From Bacillota bacterium (lineage in GTDB: Bacteria > Bacillota > Clostridia > Christensenellales > CAG-138), in assembly GCA_023426265.1 (NCBI GenBank), contig JAFABA010000052.1, positions 1 through 13,073 on the forward strand: a stretch of 13,073 nt of DNA, written 5' to 3'. Positions 1 through 5,402 of the stretch are shown piece after piece. The position numbers and the translations under genes were made by a program. Under the pieces are notes generated by a model that was given only the letters and a program-made list of their open reading frames with translations, had not been told where the DNA came from and did no database searches. The first letter of the stretch is position 1, and every line of letters begins with the position of its first letter.

Positions 1-975
1 CGCGCCGCTTGCCACCTGGTTGGAGCCGCTCGCCACCTGCTCGGAGGATTGGCTGATCTGCGTGAGGGCGCCGTTGAGGGAGGCGAGGATGCGCTGGAGG
101 GAGGCTTTGATGGGCGCGAAATCGCCCGCATAGTCTATGGCGACGTCAACCGTCATATCGCCTTCCGCAATTGCTCCTAATACGTCCGAAATGTTGCCGA
201 TATAGGTGCGCAGGTTCTCGATGAGGGCGCGGGTGCTATTTGCAAGTGAGCCAAGCTCGTCGCGGGACTGGTAGGCGATAGAGGCGGAAAGGTTCCCGGC
301 TGCGAGCTGTTTGGCTGCTCCTTCGATTTCCAGGATGGGCTTTGTAATACTGCGCACAATGTACACACATAATACAACGGCTACCACGATGGCTACGGCG
401 CAAACCGCGATTGTGATAACAAAGGAGCTGTTCTTGGCGGCCATGCTCTGAGAATAGAAGGTATTTGCCCGTGTGGCTACGCCTTCCCCGATCTCGGCTG
501 CAATATCCCGCGCCTGCTGTGCAATGGGCGCATATTGCTCTTGGTACAAATCCAGCGCCTGATCTTTTTTGTTTGCATAAACGAGTTCAACGATCTGCTC
601 CCGGATGGGTTTGCCTTCCGCCACTGTAGCCTTTAAATTTTCCAGCTTATCCGCATCTTCCAGCAACACTGTTTCCAGCGAGTCGATGGTGGCGGTAAAT
701 TCCTCCACTACAGATGTAATGCTTTCGGAGTAGGCGTCGGCCTGGCCCGCCGTATCCGCAACCATCATATTCAGCATTTGTTTTTCAAGTTCCTGCAAGC
801 TGCGGCGGATACTCATCGTCTCATTAGAGGCGGTATACGAATTTTCGTGAAAAGTCGTAAAATTGTCTGAGATGGACTGCATGCTGAGCAATACGGCGAT
901 GAGCGTGCCAACAAACAAAGCGATAACGATGACAAACGTGATGATCAGCTTCTTAGAGATTGACAAATTCTTCAT
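1..975 (-). CDS. Methyl-accepting chemotaxis protein, 3' end cut by window edge
   Basis: Transmembrane chemoreceptor that senses an unknown signal and controls the CheA kinase through CheW. The visible 325 residues start at MKNLSISKKL. A first membrane helix lies at about 9-29, then an extracytoplasmic helical region of about 155 residues resembling a four-helix-bundle (4HB_MCP) sensor, a second membrane helix at about 184-207, and a HAMP domain beginning IVRSITKPILEIEG. A further HAMP-like stretch (AEGDMTVDV...) leads into the start of the methyl-accepting domain (SSEQVASGSNQVASGA). The highly conserved kinase-contacting tip lies beyond the edge. The ATG at 975 is preceded by GAGGAAC at a proper distance. 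It lies 35 bp downstream of cheW on the same strand, so the two are probably co-transcribed. The ligand cannot be told from the sequence. Confidence 0.93.
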   Translation of the reverse strand, partial: MKNLSISKKLIITFVIVIALFVGTLIAVLLSMQSISDNFTTFHENSYTASNETMSIRRSLQELEKQMLNMMVADTAGQADAYSESITSVVEEFTATIDSLETVLLEDADKLENLKATVAEGKPIREQIVELVYANKKDQALDLYQEQYAPIAQQARDIAAEIGEGVATRANTFYSQSMAAKNSSFVITIAVCAVAIVVAVVLCVYIVRSITKPILEIEGAAKQLAAGNLSASIAYQSRDELGSLANSTRALIENLRTYIGNISDVLGAIAEGDMTVDVAIDYAGDFAPIKASLQRILASLNGALTQISQSSEQVASGSNQVASGA

Positions 976-1010
976 AATAGTTCCTCATTATAAAAATTTA
1001 GATGGTAAAC

Positions 1011-1481
1011 TTATATGGATTCCCGTGTAAGCAGCTTTTCAATATCCAGCAGCAGCTTGACTTGTCCGTCCGCCTTGCCAATTCCCTCAACGTAGCCGCC
1101 CGATGCTGCGCTTTCTTCGGGCGGAGGTACGATATCGTCCCGTTCAATGCGCAGCACCTCGGTCACCTGGTCCACAATCAGCCCGGCAATGCGCGCCGCC
1201 GTATCCACAACGATCACGCAGGTACGGTCCGTATATTCCTCCGGTTGCTTATGGAATTTCAACCGCATGTCGATGACGGGAATGATCTTTCCTCTTAGGT
1301 TGATAACGCCCTTCACGTACGCGGGTGTATCCGGCAGGCGCGCGATGGGCTGTATGCCGATAATCTCTTTAACATACCCGATTTCCACCCCCAGCGCCTC
1401 GCCGTCCACAAGGAATGTCAAATACCTTCCCTGCTGGGTGTCCTCCCATTCCCCGTGCAGAACCTCCTGTGTGACTCCCAT
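1011..1481 (-). CDS. cheW: CheW chemotaxis coupling protein
   Basis: CheW is a cytoplasmic adaptor that links chemoreceptors to the CheA kinase in the receptor array. The 156-residue protein has the usual length and the family pattern: YLTFLVDGEALGVEIGYVKEI at the start of the fold, then LPDTPAYVKGVINLRGKIIP with the conserved NLRG turn, IDMRLKF, and AGLIVDQVTEVL. It ends with an LLLDIEKLL segment typical of CheW. The start at 1481 is preceded by AGGAGG. The next gene on the same strand is a chemoreceptor, which supports a receptor plus adaptor operon. No CheA, CheY, CheB or CheR gene is visible, so these must lie elsewhere if present. Assignment is based on recognisable motifs, not on a search. 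Confidence 0.95.
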   Translation of the reverse strand: MGVTQEVLHGEWEDTQQGRYLTFLVDGEALGVEIGYVKEIIGIQPIARLPDTPAYVKGVINLRGKIIPVIDMRLKFHKQPEEYTDRTCVIVVDTAARIAGLIVDQVTEVLRIERDDIVPPPEESAASGGYVEGIGKADGQVKLLLDIEKLLTRESI

Positions 1482-1600
1482 ATAGACCTCCTATGTAAAA
1501 TTTCATGCGAATGGATACGAGCCGTAGTATGCCTGACGCGCGCGAACAGCCTTCTGAGCTTGCCTAGCATATCAGTATACCTATAAATGAAATTATATAA

Positions 1601-1626
1601 TGCAACAAATTAAGTATTTTGTTGCA
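1601..1626. promoter_or_regulatory. Dyad upstream of cheW, possible operator
   Basis: Two 10-bp arms, TGCAACAAAT and TTTTGTTGCA, pair at nine of ten positions around a 6-bp centre. The dyad lies about 120 bp upstream of the cheW start, where a regulator could act on the chemotaxis operon. It overlaps the left arm of the larger inverted repeat, so it could equally be part of that element. The protein that might bind it is unknown. Confidence 0.25.
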
Positions 1627-2039
1627 TTCGATACTAAAGAAAACGTGAGATATTTTATAAATTCACGTGATATTCAGATTTGAAAGTATAATTTTATTTG
1701 AATAGGCATGCTACTTTTTCTTTAAATATTTTGCAAAATCAGGCGTTGGTCTTTAATTTAATTTTTCTGCGAAGAGGGCATGATAATTGATAAATGTTCA
1801 GATCCAAATTTAGAATGAGTCCCCGCATAATCAAGCGGCAATGACGCGCTTTAGCCGAAATTTATAATTGCGCATCGTTCAAACATAACTTGAGGACGCA
1901 TACAAATCCGTTTGCAATAAGATTATTGAATACCATAATCAACCATATCTGAGTAATGTTACAATAATATATGTCGAAATATAACATAAGATGTCGTTTG
2001 CTTTTGAAATACAACAAATGCAACAAAATACTTAATTTG
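1606..2039. repeat. 23-bp perfect inverted repeat bracketing an AT-rich non-coding segment
   Basis: Positions 1606-1628 (beginning CAAATTAAGTATTTTG) are the exact reverse complement of 2017-2039 (AATGCAACAAAATAC... ending TTAATTTG). The interval between the arms is 388 bp, AT-rich and without a recognisable gene. The flanks carry an imperfect match (ATAATGC at 1597-1603, ATAAATGC at 2040-2047), which is too weak to call a target-site duplication. The arrangement resembles a MITE or the remnant of a small mobile element. Two opposed binding sites of one regulator would also fit. The inverted repeat itself is certain; its nature is not. Confidence 0.55.
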
Positions 2040-2099
2040 ATAAATGCGTGTCATATTGCCGCCGTTAGGCAGAACAATATCCATTAACGGTTGATCTAC

Positions 2100-2131
2100 A
2101 AAAAGCAGCTTGGTATACCAAGCTGCTTTTT
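2100..2131. terminator. Perfect palindromic hairpin with A- and T-tracts, orphan bidirectional terminator
   Basis: The arm AAAAGCAGCTTGGTA is followed at once by its exact reverse complement, ending in a T-run (CTTTTTATTG). The A-run on the left makes it equally good on the minus strand. No protein gene ends nearby: the closest plus-strand gene upstream is absent for more than 600 bp, and on the minus strand none lies between here and the lipoprotein gene. Just before it, CCGTTA (2062-2067) pairs with TAACGG (2085-2090), so it may terminate a short structured RNA. Confidence 0.7.
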
Positions 2132-2180
2132 ATTGTCCATACCCAGGCAATGCCGGGGATTTATTTTTGCTGAATGGGGA

Positions 2181-2277
2181 CCTTGATGCTGATATATGAA
2201 GCGGCATATGGCAAAGCATCAAGGCGAAAAGCGTCTTTCGCTTACCAGAAAATTATGGCTTTTCCCGGGAACCGGGA
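2181..2277 (+). promoter_or_regulatory. Structured leader upstream of the lipoprotein gene
   Basis: Three stem-loops follow one another in the 150 bp before the gene. CCTTGATGCT (2181-2190) pairs perfectly with AGCATCAAGG (2215-2224), and inside this loop ATATG (2194-2198) pairs with CATAT (2205-2209). A second stem is formed by GCGAAA with TTTCGC (about 2224-2241). A third, TCCCGG-GAA-CCGGGA, covers 2263-2277. I could not match the arrangement to a riboswitch class I know; the GGCAAAGC string is only superficially like part of the c-di-GMP-I motif. It could be a cis-acting RNA, or the first repeat could be a DNA operator. Confidence 0.35.
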
Positions 2278-2327
2278 GGACGGCTCATGCGTTTTATGGA
2301 TAAGAAACAGATAAAGGAGGATGCCAT

Positions 2328-3308
2328 ATGAGGAGGCACCTGTTTTTAGTAATGGCGCTCGCCGTCATGCTTTTGATATCGGCCTGCCAGACGCAGATCG
2401 TTGTGCCGCCCGTCCCCGAGACGCCGGCTCCCACCGTAGAGACCCCCACGCCTGCGCCGACGGCGACACCCACGCCCGCGCCGACACAAACGCCGACGCC
2501 CGCACCCACAGAAACCCCGGCGCCGACCAAGGCGCCCACCCCCAAACCTACGAAGGCGCCCACGCCGAAACCTACAAAAGCGCCCACGCCCACGCCCAAG
2601 CCGGGTAAAATGACGCTTGCCATGAAGCAGGGTACGTACTATACGGACAGCGCGGAAGTAAAAGCCACGCTCAAAAACGGCACCAAGCAAGTCTATACGT
2701 TTGGCGAAGCGTCCTATCTCCAGGTAAAGAGCGGCGGGGCATGGAAGACCGTGCCCTTCAAAGAGGGCGTTGCATGGATTGAGATCGCCTATATCCTGAA
2801 CCCGGGAGAATCAAAGGAAGTTTCGCTGTCTTTGGACCTGTTTACTTCCCTTCAGCCCGGCAACTACCGCCTGGTGAAGGATGTATATACCGAAAAGGGT
2901 GAAAAGGAACAGGTAACGGCGGAATTTATCCTCAAGGACCGCGGCACGCCGGATTTGTCCGGTTTGAAGCTGACCATGAAGCAAAGCACGTATTCCCCCA
3001 ATAGCGCGCAGGTAAAAGGCCTGCTGCAGAACGGAACGGATTATACCCTGACGTTTGGAGAAGCGTCCTACCTCCAGCAAAAGAAGGATGGCGTATGGAA
3101 GGACGTCCCGTTTAACGGGGACGTCGCATGGATCGCCATCGCATACATGCTCGAACCGGGCAAAACCCAGGAGGTTGCGCTCTCGCTTGACCTGTTCTCT
3201 GAACTGGAGGAAGGGACCTACCGACTGGTGAAGGACGTCTCCTGCGATATTGGAAACGGCCGGACCGTGAGCGCCAAGGTGACGGGACAATTCCGAATAG
3301 AAGACTAA
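2328..3308 (+). CDS. Surface lipoprotein with Pro/Thr stalk and two tandem Ig-like domains
   Basis: Predicted secreted lipoprotein of 326 residues. A signal peptide with positive N-terminus (MRRH) and hydrophobic core ends in the lipobox LISAC, so Cys20 would be lipidated. Residues about 30-93 are a Pro/Thr/Ala repeat stalk with periodic KPTKAPTP units, probably spanning the cell wall. Two domains follow, about 95-204 and 213-326, both carrying TFGEASYLQ, VAWI, LSLDLF and YRLVKDV. Over a 63-residue core I count 43 identical positions, which indicates an internal duplication. The pattern (FGE...L...G.W..VPF...PG...G.YRLVKDV) recalls the bacterial Ig-like Big_14 family, from memory only. The start has AAAGGAGG 7 bp upstream. 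The gene stands alone, with a structured leader before it and a strong terminator after it. Its partner or ligand is unknown. Confidence 0.85.
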   Translation: MRRHLFLVMALAVMLLISACQTQIVVPPVPETPAPTVETPTPAPTATPTPAPTQTPTPAPTETPAPTKAPTPKPTKAPTPKPTKAPTPTPKPGKMTLAMKQGTYYTDSAEVKATLKNGTKQVYTFGEASYLQVKSGGAWKTVPFKEGVAWIEIAYILNPGESKEVSLSLDLFTSLQPGNYRLVKDVYTEKGEKEQVTAEFILKDRGTPDLSGLKLTMKQSTYSPNSAQVKGLLQNGTDYTLTFGEASYLQQKKDGVWKDVPFNGDVAWIAIAYMLEPGKTQEVALSLDLFSELEEGTYRLVKDVSCDIGNGRTVSAKVTGQFRIED

Positions 3309-3330
3309 AGCGAACGACATCGGACAAATA

Positions 3331-3376
3331 CGTGGGGGCGTTGCACTAAGAAAAGTGCGATGCCCCCGCGTTTTTT
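3331..3376 (+). terminator. Rho-independent terminator of the lipoprotein gene
   Basis: A long stem pairs CGTGGGGGCG...TTGCACTT with AAGTGCGATGCCCCCGCG, with one G-U pair and a small loop. It is followed by TTTTTT. It begins 22 bp after the lipoprotein stop codon. Confidence 0.9.
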
Positions 3377-3400
3377 GCTGACGTAGCAGGAAACATTATT

Positions 3401-3574
3401 CGGCTCCCTCTGATGAGGGAGCTGTTGGTTGAAGCCGACTGAGGGAGAGAAAACAACAGAACACATGGCTTTTCTCTCCTCCGCGACGGCCCGCAGGCCT
3501 AGTGCCCGTAGGCGTGCCCCGCCGGAGGGCCCATGGCTCGCCATGCCACCTCCTCATCAGAGGGCGGCTCGGTG
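3401..3574. repeat. MITE-like intergenic repeat with imperfect terminal inverted repeats
   Basis: The left end (CGGCTCCCTCTGATGAGGGA) matches the reverse complement of the right end (CACCTCCTCATCAGAGGGCG) over CCCTCTGATGAGG with a few mismatches outside. Inside, GGAGAGAAAA (3444-3453) pairs perfectly with TTTTCTCTCC (3470-3479), and GC-rich short dyads follow. From memory, the string GGCTCCCTCTGATGAGGGAG recurs between genes in many clostridial genomes, which supports a dispersed non-autonomous repeat. No transposase is present. It lies between the lipoprotein terminator and the 3' end of the convergent VOC gene. Confidence 0.6.
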
Positions 3575-3590
3575 TTTTAGCGCATATTTT

Positions 3591-3980
3591 TTATAGATGA
3601 TTTAGGATGCAAAATGGATGTCCTTCCGGGTCAAACAGCACGGTCCATTGGTCGGAATACTGCGTAGGCGCCTTTATAGCGCCACAGGAGACCGCGTGGG
3701 CAACGGCAAGTTCCATATCCTCCGCGCCGAAATCTAGGTGCGTCATCTGCTGCTGTTTTTCCGGCGTTTCCGGCCACACCGGGGGAACATAGAGCTCGTT
3801 TTCCTGAAACGCGATTTTTACCCCGACGGAAGGGGAGGAGATCGCCGCCCACTCGTTTTCGCGGTATGTGTTCTCCCATCCGAGCAATCTTGAATAAAAA
3901 TCACAAAGCAAAGCGACGTCTTTGCAATCCAGCACTACCTCGTTCAGTTCGATGGCGGGTATTTTAGCCGCGTGTTCCAT
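3591..3980 (-). CDS. VOC (glyoxalase/bleomycin-resistance fold) family protein
   Basis: Small cytoplasmic protein of 129 residues in the vicinal-oxygen-chelate superfamily. Recognisable signatures are LNEVVLDCKD...FYSRLLGWE at the start, MTHLDFGAEDMELAVAHAVSCGA in the middle and VLFDPEGHPFCI at the end, the two-module layout usual for single-domain VOC proteins. Where many members have a first metal histidine near the N-terminus, this one reads LNEVV; His81 in MTHLDF is present. A metal-dependent reaction is therefore uncertain, and no substrate can be named. I chose the ATG at 3980 because AGGGGGTC lies in front of it; an in-frame ATG at 4013 would add 11 residues but has a poorer binding site. 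It follows the hydrolase gene by about 70 bp on the same strand and is probably co-transcribed with it. Confidence 0.85.
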   Translation of the reverse strand: MEHAAKIPAIELNEVVLDCKDVALLCDFYSRLLGWENTYRENEWAAISSPSVGVKIAFQENELYVPPVWPETPEKQQQMTHLDFGAEDMELAVAHAVSCGAIKAPTQYSDQWTVLFDPEGHPFCILNHL

Positions 3981-4052
3981 AACAGACCCCCTGCGTATAT
4001 TTTCCAACATCATAGCACTTTCCCCGGGCGAGAAACAGGGGACTGGGCGTAT

Positions 4053-4790
4053 TTATTCCCGCTCCAAACAGGCGGAAGCAAAGGCGGCAAAGTGATCGGA
4101 TATCTTTCGTTTATCCGCCTCGGTATAGAAAAAATGGCCGGATTCTGACAAAATCAATATAGAAGGCGGGGTGCGCGCGCGGCTTTTTGCCGCTTGTACG
4201 GAGCGCGCGCCAACCCATTCATCCTGCTCTGAATGGAGAATGGTCAAGGGGACGTCCAAATTGCCCAACCCGCGTCTGGCTGCTGCGCTAAGCTTTACAA
4301 GATCCAGTGCGCGGGGCAGCATCAGCGGCGCGTTCCATAGGGTAATGCCCGTGACGCTGCCGAAGCTTCGGGCTGCCCGGGTATAATCATCCTGTTTGCC
4401 CAGGCCCGTAATATGTTTCCAGTTGGTCTGCATGCCTTTTTTCGAAACGCGCAGATTCAAAGGCAGAGCGATAGCGAATATGCCGCAGATGCTGCGCGCG
4501 TCCGCAAGCGCCGCACGTATGCTCAGCAGCCCGCCCATGGAATGGGTCACAAGCAGTATTTTTTCGTATTGTTTCCGTAAGGCGTCAAGCTCCGCCTGTA
4601 CGTACGTTTCCCAAGCGGCCCGGCCGCTCCTTAAAAATGCTCGGTAATCGCCGCCATGTCCCGGCAGCAACAGGGCATAGGAATCAAACCCGCAAAGTTC
4701 TGCCATGGGCACAAGAAAATCAAATTGCTGCGGCCCGCCCAGGAACCCGTGCAGGAATACCGCCGCGGCCTGTTTTTTGCTGTCGCCCAA
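4053..4790 (-). CDS. Alpha/beta hydrolase, esterase or lysophospholipase-like
   Basis: Cytoplasmic alpha/beta-hydrolase of 245 residues without a signal peptide. The oxyanion region HGFLGG is at 14-19, the nucleophile elbow THSMGG gives Ser84, Asp190 in HSEQDEW is the likely acid, and His219 in SESGHFF completes the triad. A second conserved string is LLPGHGGDY at 41-49. The layout matches the S33/monoglyceride-lipase-like esterases. The start codon is TTG at 4790, chosen because GGAGG lies 5 bp upstream and because the next methionine (residue 29) would remove the HGFLGG motif. A promoter lies about 45 bp upstream. It is divergent from the xyloside locus and heads a two-gene unit with the VOC protein. 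The physiological substrate is unknown; a carbohydrate-ester role is possible given the neighbours but is not shown. Confidence 0.88.
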   Translation of the reverse strand: MGDSKKQAAAVFLHGFLGGPQQFDFLVPMAELCGFDSYALLLPGHGGDYRAFLRSGRAAWETYVQAELDALRKQYEKILLVTHSMGGLLSIRAALADARSICGIFAIALPLNLRVSKKGMQTNWKHITGLGKQDDYTRAARSFGSVTGITLWNAPLMLPRALDLVKLSAAARRGLGNLDVPLTILHSEQDEWVGARSVQAAKSRARTPPSILILSESGHFFYTEADKRKISDHFAAFASACLERE

Positions 4791-4839
4791 TCGATCCTCC
4801 GCTTACTGTTTGCTGTTATAGTTAGAAAGGCTTAACCAT

Positions 4840-4868
4840 ATTCTACCACCTGTGGGCTCGCAATTCAA
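4840..4868 (-). promoter_or_regulatory. Sigma-A type promoter of the hydrolase gene
   Basis: Read on the minus strand, TTGAAT (4868-4863) and TAGAAT (4845-4840) are separated by 17 bp, and a TG one base before the -10 gives an extended -10. Transcription would start near 4833, about 43 bp before the TTG start of the hydrolase gene. Confidence 0.6.
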
Positions 4869-4887
4869 TGCGGCCCACAAATTGTAT

Positions 4888-4899
4888 GAAATGCATTTC
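4888..4899. promoter_or_regulatory. Palindrome GAAATGCATTTC, variant of the LacI-type operator
   Basis: This 12-bp perfect palindrome differs from the two GAAATCGATTTC sites further right only in its centre (GC for CG). It lies just upstream of the -35 box of the hydrolase promoter and 116 bp from the next site. LacI-family proteins usually need the central CG, so it may be a weak or auxiliary site, or chance in AT-rich DNA. Confidence 0.3.
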
Positions 4900-5002
4900 G
4901 TTATATCGGTTTCCCGGAAAGGAATATTGATTGAAATAGCGATATGACGCTTTCGGTATACTGCGGGGGAAGTCAAATGAGAGATTATATCATGGCGATA
5001 TA

Positions 5003-5016
5003 CGAAATCGATTTCG
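5003..5016. promoter_or_regulatory. Distal LacI-type operator CGAAATCGATTTCG
   Basis: A 14-bp perfect palindrome with central CG, the usual form of LacI/GalR family operators. It shares the 12-bp core GAAATCGATTTC with the site at 5175-5186, whose centre is 171 bp away, so one tetrameric or two dimeric regulators could bind both. The LacI-family gene in the same locus is the obvious candidate. A catabolite-control (cre) role is less likely because the TG...CA ends are missing. Confidence 0.65.
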
Positions 5017-5131
5017 CGAAGATGTGATTGCGAACTTTAAACAGCTCTGTGCGGCATAAAGAGAACCCCCAGACAGATGGGCGAATCCGAACTGGGATCG
5101 ATCGAGAAAAAGAGAAATTTCAAAAAAGCAC

Positions 5132-5161
5132 TTGCACTCCTAATTGGGGTGATGATATAAT
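5132..5161 (+). promoter_or_regulatory. Main promoter of the xylo-oligosaccharide locus
   Basis: TTGCAC (5132-5137) and a perfect TATAAT (5156-5161) are separated by 18 bp. Transcription would start near 5168, only a few bases before the proximal operator. This gives a leader of about 235 nt ahead of the solute-binding protein gene. Confidence 0.8.
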
Positions 5162-5173
5162 GCATGCATAGAA

Positions 5174-5187
5174 GGAAATCGATTTCT
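5174..5187. promoter_or_regulatory. Proximal LacI-type operator at the transcription start
   Basis: GGAAATCGATTTCT contains the perfect 12-bp palindrome GAAATCGATTTC (5175-5186). It is centred about 12 bp downstream of the predicted transcription start, where a bound repressor would block initiation or clearance. The same core recurs at 5004-5015. Confidence 0.72.
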
Positions 5188-5402
5188 AAAAAGATTTAAT
5201 TATTCACTATTTTTCCGTATAATAAGAGCTAAAAAATTCGTTCCGTACGCGATTCTTTTATCCGACGGAAACAAAGTTTCGTACAAAGCGGTACAAACAA
5301 TTTGGTCGATGAACCAAACCTCATATACCCTGTTTGGCATCTCCAAATCTCAAAGGCCAGGTATCCCGATCCCTCAACAAAATAGAAAAGGAAGGAACAG
5401 TC
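5188..5402 (+). other. Long 5' leader of the transporter operon
   Basis: About 215 bp without a recognisable gene. A second TATAAT occurs at 5218-5223 with a poor -35 (TTTAAT, 17 bp upstream), so an additional weak start is possible. Short inverted repeats are TTCCGT/ACGGAA (about 5241-5270), GAAAC-AAA-GTTTC (5268-5280) and TTTGGT/ACCAAA around CGATGA (5301-5318). No known riboswitch class was recognised. The methionine at 5334 in frame with the next gene is not a credible start, since the signal peptide begins at 5403. Confidence 0.5.

Larger units (their letters stand above)
1482..2180. other. Gene-free AT-rich intergenic region
   Basis: I see no ORF with a credible start and ribosome binding site here on either strand. 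The stretch is clearly more AT-rich than the flanking genes, especially about 1580-2050. It must contain the cheW promoter on the minus strand, but no good -35/-10 pair stands out. It also holds the inverted-repeat pair 1606-1628/2017-2039, a small inverted repeat (ACGTGA 1643-1648 with TCACGT 1663-1668) and an orphan terminator hairpin near 2100-2131. Confidence 0.6.

Noticed and set aside
1482..1600. Sigma-28-type (chemotaxis/flagellar) promoter in front of cheW
   Set aside because: I found no TAAA...GCCGATAA-like pair on the minus strand, and no convincing sigma-A pair with correct spacing either.
2181..2277. c-di-GMP-I (GEMM) riboswitch before the lipoprotein gene
   Set aside because: A GGCAAAGC string is present, but the first conserved half with its GAAA-loop stem is missing and the order of elements does not fit.
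2412..2604. CRISPR-like or satellite repeat in the periodic stretch of the lipoprotein gene
   Set aside because: The periodicity is that of Pro/Thr codons in an open reading frame; there are no regular repeats with unique spacers.
2346..2690. Arg/Gly-rich and Gly/Val-rich minus-strand frames opposite the Pro/Thr stalk
   Set aside because: They are produced by the CCN/ACN repeat codons of the lipoprotein stalk read backwards; low complexity and no start signals.
5281..5295. Catabolite-control (cre) site around ACAAAGCGGTACAA
   Set aside because: Only about six of the nine fixed consensus positions match and the TG...CA ends are not both present.
5334..5402. N-terminal extension of the solute-binding protein from an in-frame ATG at 5334
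   Set aside because: It would place 23 residues before a clean lipoprotein signal peptide; the ATG at 5403 has GGAAGGAAC upstream and gives the expected N-terminus.
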